Assembly: GCF_003400205.1 (NCBI RefSeq)
Contig: NZ_QUQV01000001.1
Coordinates: 434,001 to 498,000, forward strand
Direction: 5' to 3'
Origin: Bacillus sp. HNG
Lineage (GTDB): Bacteria; Bacillota; Bacilli; Bacillales; Bacillaceae_L
DNA: 64,000 nucleotides
In this document: positions 8,953 to 18,005 of the stretch, piece after piece
How positions within the stretch are numbered: the stretch's first letter is position 1
Layout: each line of letters starts with the position of its first letter
The notes under the pieces: generated by a model
Told to the model about the DNA's origin: nothing
Databases searched by the model: none
What the model saw: the letters and a program-made list of their open reading frames with translations, nothing else
Made by a program: the position numbers and the translations under genes

Positions 8953-9940
8953 GGTCCCCCCCTTTAATCTCCTCTAAGATTTGTACGGCTTGTTTTTTAT
9001 TTACTTTACCAACCTGTGCATAAAATTTAGGTATACCCTCAACTTTCAACTCGATTGGTTGTTGAATCGTTTTATCGAGTTGAATAGTATCCCCAACATC
9101 CAATAATAAGAATTCCTGAATGGCGATATTAGTAGTCCCTAATTCTGCAACAATTGGTAATTTTGTATCCTTAAGATTGTTTTGAATATAAGTAAGTTCT
9201 TCATGATTTCGTTCTTTTTTAGGAGTTGATTGCATCCAATAATGTGCTGATAATTTCGGAATAATCGGTTCAAGGAAAACATGAGGAATACAAATATTAA
9301 TCATTCCACTTGTTTCTCCAATTTGAGTATTCAGTGAGATAACTACCACAGTTTCATTTGGTGATACCATTTGAAGAAACTGTGGATTCACCTCAAATTC
9401 AGTTAAAATTGGATCGATTTCAACTAAATTAGCCCAAGCTTCCCTTGCTTGCTCAAAAGCTTTTTCAAACATATTGCTCATGATTTTCGTTTCAATTTCA
9501 GTTAAATTTTCGATTTTATTTAAACCTGTACCTCGTCCCCCAAGCATTCGATCAAGCATGGCATAGGCAATATTAGGATTTACCTCTAAAATAATACGGC
9601 CTTCTAAAGGAGGCATTTCAAATACGTTTAAAATCGTCATATTTGGAATTGAACGTATAAATTCCTCATATGGCACTTGGTCGGCTGTCCCCACTGTAAT
9701 TTGCACATAAGTCCGAAGTTGAGCCGAGAAAAAGGTTGTTAATAATCGTGCAAAATTTTCATGGATACGAGTGATACTTCGAATTTGATCTTTTGAAAAA
9801 CGAAGCGCCCTTTTAAAATCGTAAACTTTTACACGGCGTTCACTTTCTTCCCTTTTTAATTCTTCTGGATTCATTTCACCAGTCGAGAGGGCTGAAAGTA
9901 ATGCATCTATTTCACTTTGGGATAATATTTCTCCAGGCAA
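8939..9940 (-). CDS. fliM: FliM, flagellar motor switch protein (TTG start)
   Basis: FliM links FliG to the C-ring and receives CheY-P. The product (333 aa) has the CheY-binding N-terminal peptide ILSQSEIDALLSAL, a CheC-like middle domain and a C-terminal SpoA/FliN domain. I place the start at a TTG at 9940: GGAGGT sits six bases upstream, and the resulting MPGEILSQSEID lines up with MSGEVLSQNEID of B. subtilis. The in-frame ATG at 9958 has no ribosome-binding site and would put GGAGGT inside the gene. Confidence 0.94.
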   Translation of the reverse strand: MPGEILSQSEIDALLSALSTGEMNPEELKREESERRVKVYDFKRALRFSKDQIRSITRIHENFARLLTTFFSAQLRTYVQITVGTADQVPYEEFIRSIPNMTILNVFEMPPLEGRIILEVNPNIAYAMLDRMLGGRGTGLNKIENLTEIETKIMSNMFEKAFEQAREAWANLVEIDPILTEFEVNPQFLQMVSPNETVVVISLNTQIGETSGMINICIPHVFLEPIIPKLSAHYWMQSTPKKERNHEELTYIQNNLKDTKLPIVAELGTTNIAIQEFLLLDVGDTIQLDKTIQQPIELKVEGIPKFYAQVGKVNKKQAVQILEEIKGGDRENE

Positions 9941-9984
9941 GGTTCCACCTCCGCTCATTACATACTTGATTCTAATATTTTTGG

Positions 9985-10410
9985 TTATTGCGGAAGAAAG
10001 GATGTCGCATAAACTTTAATAACAGTTCCATCTTGCATTAATTCATTTATTCGATCTTTTAATCTATCTTCAAGATTGACAATTCCTTCTTCGCCTTTAA
10101 ATTCATCAGATGTCATATTGGAAAGCTCTTTTATAATGATATTACTTACCTGGAATTGTCGTTTTTCTAATTCCTCTTTTCCCTTTTTACCATCTGTCTG
10201 AATGTTAAAGGATATACGAATATAATCATCACTAAGTAATTTAGTTGTGATTTCAGGAATTTCGACGGTAGCTTTTAGTACTTGATCAATTGACGGTTCC
10301 TTTTGATTTTCACTTGCTGTTACCTTTGTTAAAATGACAAAAGCAGTGGTACCGACTAAAGTTATCGTACTTAAAATGATGACCATTATTACAAGCAGCT
10401 TATTTTTCAT
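9985..10410 (-). CDS. fliL: FliL, basal body-associated stator partner
   Basis: A 141-residue bitopic membrane protein: short cytoplasmic N-terminus (MKNKLL), one membrane helix at about 4-27, and a periplasm-side stomatin/SPFH-like FliL domain ending in GTVIKVYATSFLPQ. FliL surrounds the MotAB stator and affects torque. I use the ATG at 10410, preceded by AAAGGTG, which gives the usual length. An upstream frame from 10452 adds 14 residues not seen in the family. Confidence 0.92.
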   Translation of the reverse strand: MKNKLLVIMVIILSTITLVGTTAFVILTKVTASENQKEPSIDQVLKATVEIPEITTKLLSDDYIRISFNIQTDGKKGKEELEKRQFQVSNIIIKELSNMTSDEFKGEEGIVNLEDRLKDRINELMQDGTVIKVYATSFLPQ

Positions 10411-10432
10411 AGCACCTTTTCCCCCCCAAGCA

Positions 10433-10627
10433 TTAACGAAGGCCAAGTACATTTATTTTTTGATAAAATTCAAGAACCTTCACTTGTACATCCTCTTCCG
10501 TTTCCTTTACAACAAATTTTTTGCCATTTGTTAATGTAATTGTTGTATCTGGAAAGGACTCAACCTGCTCAATATAAATTGCATTTAATGTGAATTCTTT
10601 GTCATTTAATTTTGTCAATGTAATCAA
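10433..10627 (-). CDS. swrD: SwrD (FlbD family), small protein needed for flagellar power
   Basis: A 64-residue FlbD-family protein; the block [20 protein letters not shown] is nearly invariant in Bacillus SwrD (YlzI). In B. subtilis it supports torque and swarming, probably through the stator. It lies between flgE and fliL in the usual place. The C-terminal part is degenerate in the family and carries no motif. Confidence 0.9.
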   Translation of the reverse strand: MITLTKLNDKEFTLNAIYIEQVESFPDTTITLTNGKKFVVKETEEDVQVKVLEFYQKINVLGLR

Positions 10628-10669
10628 GATTTATCGGGGTTTTAGTAAAATACTAAAACCCCTGCCCCC

Positions 10670-11593
10670 TTAACGTTTTAAGTTTACGAGTTCTTGTAGG
10701 ATTTCATCAGATGTTGTGATGATACGAGTATTCGCTTGGAATCCACGCTGAGCTACGATCATTTCTGTAAATTCCTCAGAAAGGTCAACGTTTGACATTT
10801 CAAGTGCACCAGATTCGATTGATCCGAGACCAGATTGACCTGCAAAGTCGACGACTGGAATACCCGAGTTTGATGATTGTTGGAAGAGATTTCCTCCCAC
10901 TTTCTCTAAACCACCTGTATTTGGGAATTTCGCTAACACAAGCTGACCTGCCCAACGTAATGTTCCAGCAGCATCTACATAAGTGACCGAACCATCTTTA
11001 CCGATGCTCATGCTTTTTGCATCAGTCGGGATTTGGATTGGTTTAAAATTAATCGCTGGTTCTCCAGCAATATTATTTGGATTATATTCAGGTGGGGATA
11101 CATTAAAATCGAACAACCCTGAATCTACATCAGTTGGTTCAATAACTGCATTTGGTGAAAAACCTTGAACATACATACCCGCACTTGTTACAAGATATCC
11201 ATCTTGATCCATATAAAAGTTACCAGCTCTTGTGTATACTGCGTCTTGCGAAAATCCAGTAGTCGGTGTATCTGTTGGTGCTACCTGGAAAAATCCATCG
11301 CCAGCAATTGCTAAATCTAAAATTCTAGCAGTTGTTTGTGTACTTCCACTGTTGTGGATTGTATCTATAGCTGCTAAAGATGAACCTAAGCCAACCTGTT
11401 TCGGGTTAACACCACCGAGCGATTGACCAGGCGCTGTAGCACCATTAATCGTTTGACTCATGATGTCATTAAAGATTGTTCTACCTTTCTTAAAGCCATA
11501 CGTATTTACGTTTGCAATATTATTACCAATCACATCTAGTTTGGTTTGAAAGTTTTTCATTCCACTAATTCCTGAGTACATTGAACGTAACAT
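10670..11593 (-). CDS. flgE: FlgE-type hook protein (FlgE/FlgG family)
   Basis: A 307-residue rod/hook family protein. The N-terminal flagellar rod motif (LRSMYSGISGMKNFQTKLD, then NNIANVNTYGFKK) and the C-terminal helix (NVDLSEEFTEMIVAQRGFQANTRIITTSDEIL) form the D0 coiled-coil. The position after flgD identifies it as the hook subunit FlgE, formerly annotated FlgG in Bacillus. It is longer than the 264 aa of B. subtilis, so the D1/D2 middle is expanded. The ATG at 11593 follows AAAGGGG; the longer frame from 11638 adds 15 non-family residues. Confidence 0.93.
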   Translation of the reverse strand: MLRSMYSGISGMKNFQTKLDVIGNNIANVNTYGFKKGRTIFNDIMSQTINGATAPGQSLGGVNPKQVGLGSSLAAIDTIHNSGSTQTTARILDLAIAGDGFFQVAPTDTPTTGFSQDAVYTRAGNFYMDQDGYLVTSAGMYVQGFSPNAVIEPTDVDSGLFDFNVSPPEYNPNNIAGEPAINFKPIQIPTDAKSMSIGKDGSVTYVDAAGTLRWAGQLVLAKFPNTGGLEKVGGNLFQQSSNSGIPVVDFAGQSGLGSIESGALEMSNVDLSEEFTEMIVAQRGFQANTRIITTSDEILQELVNLKR

Positions 11594-11668
11594 TTCATTT
11601 TCCCCTTTCGAATGTAGGTGGCTTCTGTCAGTCCGCACACCTTGGCTTCCTGTTAAGGTCCAGCCTAA

Positions 11669-12040
11669 TTAATCTAAAATTATCGTTCCATTTATGTTCG
11701 TAAATATCTGTGAGTTTGCTTCATCTCGATTCATTGCTGTTATGACCGTGTTATTTGGGACATTTACGATTAATGCTGCATTATTCGTAACAACCAATGA
11801 ATCTCGGATTCCTTTTGTTTTAGCTTCCTTTATTTTCAATTGGATTTCTTTCCATTTTGAATCTTGTATATTAATATTCCTCTCGTCTAACCGCTTTTGG
11901 GCATGCTTACTTATAACCAAGCTTGTCTCATTTTCAAGTGTTTCTTTAAATGATATTTTAGGTGGTTCAGCATGCAGCACCTTTTTACGAGTTTGTAAGG
12001 ATAAAGGATGATTTTGTATTTGATAAATTCGATGGTCCAT
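11669..12040 (-). CDS. Flagellar operon protein of the TIGR02530 type, function unknown
   Basis: A 123-residue protein found between flgD and flgE in many Bacillaceae and Clostridia. The recognisable core is SKHAQKRLDERNI, then SLVVTNNAALIVNVPNNTVITAMNRDE and a C-terminal VFTN-type strand (SQIFTNINGTIILD). There is no signal peptide or membrane segment. Its place among hook genes suggests a role in hook assembly, perhaps as a chaperone or regulator, but this is inference from position only. It follows flgD by 11 bases. Confidence 0.8.
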   Translation of the reverse strand: MDHRIYQIQNHPLSLQTRKKVLHAEPPKISFKETLENETSLVISKHAQKRLDERNINIQDSKWKEIQLKIKEAKTKGIRDSLVVTNNAALIVNVPNNTVITAMNRDEANSQIFTNINGTIILD

Positions 12041-12051
12041 GTATTCACCTC

Positions 12052-12525
12052 CTATTCTTCTTTGTTAGAAGGTTGCTTCACTTTCAAAATTTCATCACTA
12101 TAAATCTTCGTTCCATCCTTCAACTCTAGCTCAATATAACCGGATTTTTGTGAAACGGATGTGACAATTCCTTGTCCATTTTTAATGATTTCTTTTCCGT
12201 CCTCATCTTCCGTTTTAAAGCTGTATTCTACTTCTTTACCGATCATATTGCTGTATTTTAAGAGTTGTTCACCCTGATTAGCATTCACAAATTTTTCTAA
12301 AGTACTATTCATATTTGTCATTTGCTCTAATGAAGTAAAGGTCGCCATCTGCGCGATAAAATCTTTATCTTCCATTGGATTCATCGGGTCTTGATTTTGG
12401 AGCTGAGTCATTAAAATTTTCAAGAAATCATCTTTACCTAAAATGTCATTACCCGTTTTTCTTTCAGGTTTTAAATTCGATAGATAAAGATTTGAATCAA
12501 TTTTAGTCGCCACTTCATTCACCAC
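12052..12525 (-). CDS. flgD: FlgD, hook capping scaffold protein
   Basis: A 157-residue FlgD with the conserved N-terminal block LGKDDFLKILMTQLQNQDPMNPMEDKDFIAQMATFTSLEQ (residues about 28-68) and a short C-terminal beta region ending in YSDEILKVKQP. FlgD caps the growing hook and directs FlgE polymerisation. Like other Bacillus FlgD it lacks the long Fn3/Tudor region of enterobacteria. It follows fliK directly. Confidence 0.94.
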   Translation of the reverse strand: MVNEVATKIDSNLYLSNLKPERKTGNDILGKDDFLKILMTQLQNQDPMNPMEDKDFIAQMATFTSLEQMTNMNSTLEKFVNANQGEQLLKYSNMIGKEVEYSFKTEDEDGKEIIKNGQGIVTSVSQKSGYIELELKDGTKIYSDEILKVKQPSNKEE

Positions 12526-13836
12526 CTATACTTTAAAATTGACAAGTTCATCAAGTAGAACGGATGTAAAAGAGTGTTCATCATTGGTTTCTTGCTGGTC
12601 ATTCTCTTTTGGTTGTCTTCCTGATTGTTGGCCTTGTTGCTGTTCACTTTCTCTTTGTAAACTTCTTTCAGTTTGATACTGAAGTTGTGTTGAGACCTCA
12701 ATTTTTTCCACTGAAATATTTTGAGCTAAGAAAGTATGCTTTAGGTTCGTTAGTTGTGATTCAACTAACTCCTTTGCTTGAGTCGTAGAAGCCATAATTC
12801 TTGCAATCATTCCTGACTCACTTTGAAGAAGTTCAATTCGTAATGAACCAAGATGTTCAGGATATAAATTAAATAATAGTTTTTGCTGCCCTCCACTATT
12901 AAAAAAGTTGCTTCGTGCTAGGATGTTTTGAAATTGTTTAATAAATTGTTGCTGATTTGGCATCTGCTTTCCATTTTGTTCTACAAACAATGAAAATTGT
13001 TGCACTTTAGATAATTGATTTGAACCTACATCACTTAATGGTGTTCCCTCTGGCGTTGATGTTATAACCTGAGTCATATTGCTTGTCTTTTGCAAGAGCT
13101 TATCCGTTATAACTGTTTGTGGCGTTTCCATCCCTTTAGGTGTAGAGAAATACCTTGCATGGACTACTTGCAAATATTGATGCTTATTTTGTGATTCTGT
13201 TAAAGGCTTATCTGAAAGCTTATTTTCTAGTGTTTGCATCATATCCTGTATAGTCTTGTTAAACTTTATATCAGTCAGTTCTTTATCAGTTAGCCCATTA
13301 GATGATGCTGGTAAGAGCTCGTTAAAAGTCATTTTCAATTGTTTAAGTAAAGAGATAAGCCCTTCTTTATTTGTGTTTGAAGGTTCCTCTACATATTGTG
13401 CTGTTACTAAAAGTAGTCCTATGAGTTCGGCCTTACCATAACCCTGGTCAACTTCCAACTTTTTGTCACCATTTTGAATATCAGAAATAAATGCTTTTAT
13501 TTGTTCAATTAAATCAGGTGGAAGGGTTAGAAATACATCTTCATAATCTGATAGGTCGATGGACTCCTTCGTAAACGTTTCGATGTCAGCTAATAAATAC
13601 TGGATTAATTCAGATTCAGTTGATTCGCCTTCTCCTACCTCATCAGTTAAGCTTTGCGGACCCATTGTATGAGTCTTTTCGTTCGGTTGCTGCTCATTTA
13701 CTAATGCCTCTAAACTTTCCCGAAAAGACATTTGTGATGAACCATTTCCTTGTAAAGATCTATTACCTACTGTTCCGGTTTCGACAGCATTACGAATGGA
13801 ACCCATTGAAGGATCAAAGTTTGCAACCATGTTCAC
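12526..13836 (-). CDS. fliK: FliK, hook-length control protein
   Basis: A 436-residue secreted ruler. The N-terminal and central parts are low-complexity and Gln/Ser-rich, as expected of the extended ruler. The conserved C-terminal switch domain occupies about 313-381 (LLFNLYPEHLGSLRIELLQ ... ESQLTNLKHTFLAQNISVEKIEV). It signals hook completion to FlhB. The start is a GTG at 13836, seven bases after GGGAGGTG. A similar domain occurs in ylqG (31 kb). Confidence 0.92.
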   Translation of the reverse strand: MNMVANFDPSMGSIRNAVETGTVGNRSLQGNGSSQMSFRESLEALVNEQQPNEKTHTMGPQSLTDEVGEGESTESELIQYLLADIETFTKESIDLSDYEDVFLTLPPDLIEQIKAFISDIQNGDKKLEVDQGYGKAELIGLLLVTAQYVEEPSNTNKEGLISLLKQLKMTFNELLPASSNGLTDKELTDIKFNKTIQDMMQTLENKLSDKPLTESQNKHQYLQVVHARYFSTPKGMETPQTVITDKLLQKTSNMTQVITSTPEGTPLSDVGSNQLSKVQQFSLFVEQNGKQMPNQQQFIKQFQNILARSNFFNSGGQQKLLFNLYPEHLGSLRIELLQSESGMIARIMASTTQAKELVESQLTNLKHTFLAQNISVEKIEVSTQLQYQTERSLQRESEQQQGQQSGRQPKENDQQETNDEHSFTSVLLDELVNFKV

Positions 13837-13870
13837 GTCATTTCACCTCCCTTCAAGTGCTTAAAATACT

Positions 13871-14443
13871 TTATTGGGTAATCAATTGGGTAAATCTTGC
13901 AGCATCTTCAGGTGACATTTTTTCAAAGATGGCAGCTAGTTTTTCAGTATTAATACTAGAAAGGATCTCTCTTGCTTCGTCATCTTTTAAATTTGGAATA
14001 ATCTTTGCCGCATTTTTGGCAGACATTTGTTCATACATTTTGGTTAAATCATTTAATGATTTGCTTTTCGCTAAACGTTCTTCCCGAATTCTGACTATCT
14101 CATCTGAAAGATTTTCGATTTCAAGCTCTAATGACTGGATTTCGTCGTCTTTTGTTTCCAATTCACTTTCAAGTTGTGTAATTTTTGATTCCTTTGCTTG
14201 AATGTCTGCCTCTAAATCTGAAACCGATACTTCATCCTCTTTTTGGATCTTTGAATCTTCTTCGTTATTAAAAAGGGAAGAAACACCTGGAACCTTGGCC
14301 GCAAAATCCTTGACAGTTCCAATTGGATTAAATCCAGCCACAGATAATAGAACAAAAATGACAACCAATGTAAAGAAGGATGGAATTAGTACGACAAACA
14401 GAAACCATTGGAATTTGCTGTATTCTTTTTCATTGGGCTCCAT
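13871..14443 (-). CDS. ylxF: YlxF, MotE/MgtE-N domain protein of the flagellar operon
   Basis: A 190-residue protein with an N-terminal membrane helix (about 12-36), a Glu/Lys/Ser-rich coiled coil (about 68-125) and a C-terminal MgtE-N-like helical repeat (MSAKNAAKIIPNLKDDEAREILSSI ... FEKMSPEDAARFTQLI). Related MotE proteins of other bacteria chaperone MotC. The role in Bacillus is not settled. It sits between fliJ and fliK, as in B. subtilis. Confidence 0.88.
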   Translation of the reverse strand: MEPNEKEYSKFQWFLFVVLIPSFFTLVVIFVLLSVAGFNPIGTVKDFAAKVPGVSSLFNNEEDSKIQKEDEVSVSDLEADIQAKESKITQLESELETKDDEIQSLELEIENLSDEIVRIREERLAKSKSLNDLTKMYEQMSAKNAAKIIPNLKDDEAREILSSINTEKLAAIFEKMSPEDAARFTQLITQ

Positions 14444-14451
14444 TTGATCAC

Positions 14452-14904
14452 CTATCTTCCTTTTGACATGTATTGTTGAATTGAAATTTCATCCATCATT
14501 TGGCTTTCCTGCATTTTTATTTGTCCTTCATAAATAGCAAAATCCTTTTCATGCATGACCTCATATTTCTTAACTTCAATATTTTTTTCGGTTAACATTG
14601 CTTGCAACTGCTGCATTTTACTTCTAGCTTTAATGACAAGATGTTGGTAATACATAATTGTTTTTTCCAGGGCGGTAATGAAAGACTGCTGATGCCTAAT
14701 GCTCTGAATAGATAATCCACTTTGTAGCTGCTGTCTTTGATCTTCTTCTAATGTTTCTTTCTTCTTTAATGATTCATATAAAGCTTCTGCCGCTTCTTCA
14801 AATTCCTTAACGGAAGATTTATAATCTGCCAGAACTTGATTTTTCTCATTTTCTTTTATCGACATCACTTTTTGAAATTTGAACTTGTAGCTCATTTGAT
14901 TCAT
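14452..14904 (-). CDS. fliJ: FliJ, export ATPase central stalk/chaperone
   Basis: A 150-residue, almost entirely helical protein that should form a long antiparallel coiled coil (high Glu/Gln/Lys, no Pro in the core). FliJ is the gamma-subunit-like stalk in the FliI hexamer and contacts FlhA, coupling ATP hydrolysis and proton motive force to export. It starts four bases inside the end of fliI (ATGA overlap). Confidence 0.9.
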   Translation of the reverse strand: MNQMSYKFKFQKVMSIKENEKNQVLADYKSSVKEFEEAAEALYESLKKKETLEEDQRQQLQSGLSIQSIRHQQSFITALEKTIMYYQHLVIKARSKMQQLQAMLTEKNIEVKKYEVMHEKDFAIYEGQIKMQESQMMDEISIQQYMSKGR

Positions 14905-16217
14905 TCACCTTTTTCAGCTAATTGTGCCAATAAGTGTAAACTTTCTTCAAACGTAAATTTCTCATCCGTTTGTTGTTTTATAAACGATATAATCTTTGGA
15001 TAATACCTAATGGCTTCATCAACTTCTATGGAGGATCCTCTTTTATAGGCACCAATATTAATTAAGTCCTCTGAATTAAGATAAGTTGCCATAATACCCC
15101 TGAGTTTTTCAGCATTAGCCTTATGTTCACTTGTTGTAATTTGGTTCATAACTCGACTGATTGATTTTAAAACATTAATGGCTGGATATTGTCCTTTATT
15201 TGCAAGACTTCGATCAAGCACGAAGTGTCCATCTAGAATCCCTCGGACCGTATCTGCTATCGGCTCATTCATGTCGTCTCCATCCACTAGAACTGTATAA
15301 AAGGCAGTTATCGAACCTAAATGATTCGTCCCTGTTCTTTCCAACAGTCTCGGGAGTGTTGTAAAAACGCTTGGTGTATAACCTTTTGTTGTCGGTGGCT
15401 CACCAATTGCTAAGCCAATTTCGCGGCTCGCCATCGCAACACGAGTAACGGAATCCATCATTAACATGACATCAAGACCATTGTCTCTGAAATATTCAGC
15501 TATTGCTGTCGCAGTCATTGCTGCTTTGATACGAAGTAGCGCTGGCTGATCGGAAGTTGCCACAACTAAAATGGATCTTTTTAGACCTTCCTCACCTAAA
15601 TCTTTTTCTATAAATTCTCGCACCTCGCGTCCACGTTCCCCGACAAGTGCAATCACATTAATATCCGCGGTCGTATTACGAGCAATCATTCCTAAAAGAG
15701 TACTTTTCCCGACACCACTACCTGCGAAAATACCGACACGCTGTCCTTTCCCAACAGTTAACAAAGTGTCTATCATTTTCACACCAACTTCAATTGGCTC
15801 ATCAATAGGAGGGCGAGATAATGGATTTGGAGGATCTTGTTCAGTAGGTACAGAAGATAACCCCCTAGGTAGCCCACTTCCATCCAGCGGATGACCAAGT
15901 GGATCTAATACTTTTCCAACTAATCCAGTGCCAACCTTAATATCGAGTGGTTTGCCAGTAGCTTCGACAATGCTGCCGGGTGATATATCCTTCACATTAG
16001 AAAATGGCATCAGGATTACATGTTCCTCACGAAATCCGACTACTTCAGCTTGGATACATCTTTTATGATTTGAGCCAACATATATATAGCACAAATCTCC
16101 AATCGAACATTCTGGTCCGCGCGATTCAATCATTAAGCCCACGACTCTTGTAACTTTACCGTACCGTTTATAAGAATCGATTGAATGGATTTCATTTAGA
16201 AGCTCGATTGCCTTCAC
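14901..16217 (-). CDS. fliI: FliI, flagellum-specific export ATPase
   Basis: A 438-residue F1-beta-like ATPase. The Walker A motif is AGSGVGKST at 165-173, followed by the catalytic GERGREVREF loop and the Walker B segment (DVMLMMDSVTRVAMASREIGLA). It forms a hexamer with FliJ at the base of the export gate, regulated by FliH, and unfolds or delivers substrates. It is four bases downstream of fliH. Confidence 0.97.
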   Translation of the reverse strand: MKAIELLNEIHSIDSYKRYGKVTRVVGLMIESRGPECSIGDLCYIYVGSNHKRCIQAEVVGFREEHVILMPFSNVKDISPGSIVEATGKPLDIKVGTGLVGKVLDPLGHPLDGSGLPRGLSSVPTEQDPPNPLSRPPIDEPIEVGVKMIDTLLTVGKGQRVGIFAGSGVGKSTLLGMIARNTTADINVIALVGERGREVREFIEKDLGEEGLKRSILVVATSDQPALLRIKAAMTATAIAEYFRDNGLDVMLMMDSVTRVAMASREIGLAIGEPPTTKGYTPSVFTTLPRLLERTGTNHLGSITAFYTVLVDGDDMNEPIADTVRGILDGHFVLDRSLANKGQYPAINVLKSISRVMNQITTSEHKANAEKLRGIMATYLNSEDLINIGAYKRGSSIEVDEAIRYYPKIISFIKQQTDEKFTFEESLHLLAQLAEKGE

Positions 16218-16220
16218 AGC

Positions 16221-16991
16221 CTATTCCTCCAATAACAAAGAAAGTAATTTTTCTTTAATCTCAGAAAGCTGGGTATCAACACTTGCATTAATCTTTCCAA
16301 AGGAAGATTCAATTTCACAATCAGCTTCTCCTAGATCTTCATTCGGATAAATAAAAAGATTGGTTTCCCGGTTAAGAATAGCGGTCAAATCCTCTTTTTG
16401 CTCTATCACAATTGGGTAAAAGCGTGGGTGGACTTGAATCGTTATATCGGAATGTTCCTTTACTTCTTTAATGGCCTTTTTTACAAGGTGGGTAAAGTCT
16501 CCTGGTTGCTCTGATAGATGAATCCCGATAACCTTTTCTGCTACCTTCATCGCAAGCTTTAAAATAACTTCTTCTGAAGAATCCAGATATTGATTGTAAT
16601 CATGCTTTGATGCATCAATAATTTGACGAGCTTCGGTTAGTAAATCCGAATATTCTTGATAGCCTTGTTCTCTACCTTCAATCATCCCAGATTGAAAGCC
16701 TTCTTCCGATGTCTTACGGTACAATTCTTGTTGCTTTTCTTCCCAATTACGTTTTTCAACTAATACTTGTTGTCTCACTGAATTGGAATAAGCAATCGCA
16801 TCTTTGACAATTTTATCAGCCTGTTCTTTCGCATCATCTAACATTTTTTTGGAAACAATTTGTATATCTTGTTGCTCTAGCTCTATTTGATTGTTTTCAA
16901 TGGTTTGTAAGACTTTAAGCCCGATGACTCTCTTTGGAATATCCTTAGAGAGAGTCGAATTTGACTTTATAACGTTAGACAATGATATCAT
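16221..16991 (-). CDS. fliH: FliH, regulator of the export ATPase
   Basis: A FliH-family stator-like protein of about 256 residues. The N-terminal half is a long charged helix (roughly 40-130) with a GMIEGREQGYQEG-like segment of spaced glycines, typical of FliH. The C-terminal half resembles the delta subunit of F1 (LKLAMKVAEKVIGIHL ... VHPRFYPIV). FliH dimers hold FliI and dock it to the C-ring. The start is uncertain: GTG 17003, ATG 16991 or TTG 16982. GGAGG lies nine to eleven bases before the TTG but only two before the ATG. It overlaps the fliG end. Confidence 0.9.
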   Translation of the reverse strand: MISLSNVIKSNSTLSKDIPKRVIGLKVLQTIENNQIELEQQDIQIVSKKMLDDAKEQADKIVKDAIAYSNSVRQQVLVEKRNWEEKQQELYRKTSEEGFQSGMIEGREQGYQEYSDLLTEARQIIDASKHDYNQYLDSSEEVILKLAMKVAEKVIGIHLSEQPGDFTHLVKKAIKEVKEHSDITIQVHPRFYPIVIEQKEDLTAILNRETNLFIYPNEDLGEADCEIESSFGKINASVDTQLSEIKEKLLSLLLEE

Positions 16992-17994
16992 CTCCTCCAC
17001 CACGAGCGATGACTATTTCTCCAGCTTCCTCAAGTCTTCTTATAACCGCCACAATACGTGATTGAGCTTCCTCAACATCACGCAAGCGAACTGGTCCCAT
17101 ATATTCCATTTCTTCTTTAAATGTTTCAACCATCCGTTTGGACATATTTTTAAAGACAATTTCCTTCACTTCTTCACTTGCAACACGAAGTGATAACATG
17201 AGGTCCTCATTTTCTACATCACGAATGACTCGTTGAATGGCTCGGTTATCAAGAGTAACAATGTCTTCAAAGACAAACATTCTCTTTTTGATTTCCTCTG
17301 CAAGCTCTGGATCTTGAATCTCAAGCGCATCTAAAATCGTTCTTTCTGTTGAACGATCGACTCCATTTAACACTTCCACAACAGCTTCAATGCCACCGGT
17401 TTGGGTATAATCATGTGTTACCGTCGCTGAAAGCTTGCGTTCAAGGATTTGCTCAACCTCATTAATAATTTCAGGTGAAGTACGATCCATTATTGCGATT
17501 CTTCTTGCGATATCTGCTTGAACCTCTTGAGGCAGCTCGGATAAAATTTGTGCCGCTTGTCTTGAATCTAAATAAGATAGTATTAAGGCAATCGTCTGTG
17601 GATGCTCATTTTGGATAAAGTTCAAAATTTGTCCAGGATCTGCTTTTCTTGCAAAATCAAACGGTTTAACCTGAAGAGAAGACGTTAATCGATTAATAAT
17701 GACTCCTGCTTGTTCTTCCCCCAGTGCTTTTTCAAGAACTGTCTTTGCATAACCAATTCCACCTTGGGTAATATAATCCTGGGCAATGGCAATTTGGTGG
17801 AACTCTTCCATAATTTGTTCCTTTGTATTTGCTTCGACCTTTCGAACACCAGAAATTTCTAAGGTTAACTTTTCAATTTCTTCCTCTGACAGATGCTTAT
17901 ACACTGAAGCAGAAACATCTGGCCCTAGTGAAATAAGGAGAATGGCTGCTTTTTGTTTGCCGGTAAGACCACTATGAATATCTCTTTTTGCCAT
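16975..17994 (-). CDS. fliG: FliG, rotor/switch protein
   Basis: A 339-residue FliG (family 330-340). It has the N-terminal FliF-binding domain (GKQKAAILLISLGPDVSASVYKHL), the middle armadillo domain with the EHPQTIALILSYL motif (EHPQ around 129-132), and a C-terminal torque domain with the charged helix (MSKRMVETFKEEMEYMGPVRLRDVEEAQ) that meets MotA. It couples stator movement to rotation and carries switching. Confidence 0.97.
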   Translation of the reverse strand: MAKRDIHSGLTGKQKAAILLISLGPDVSASVYKHLSEEEIEKLTLEISGVRKVEANTKEQIMEEFHQIAIAQDYITQGGIGYAKTVLEKALGEEQAGVIINRLTSSLQVKPFDFARKADPGQILNFIQNEHPQTIALILSYLDSRQAAQILSELPQEVQADIARRIAIMDRTSPEIINEVEQILERKLSATVTHDYTQTGGIEAVVEVLNGVDRSTERTILDALEIQDPELAEEIKKRMFVFEDIVTLDNRAIQRVIRDVENEDLMLSLRVASEEVKEIVFKNMSKRMVETFKEEMEYMGPVRLRDVEEAQSRIVAVIRRLEEAGEIVIARGGGDDIIV

Positions 17995-18005
17995 TTCGCC
18001 ACCTC

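Noticed and set aside
13620-14201. 193-codon plus-strand frame over fliK/ylxF
   Set aside because: It is antisense to two well recognised genes and has no ribosome-binding site; Ser/Phe/Leu-rich as expected from reversed coding sequence.
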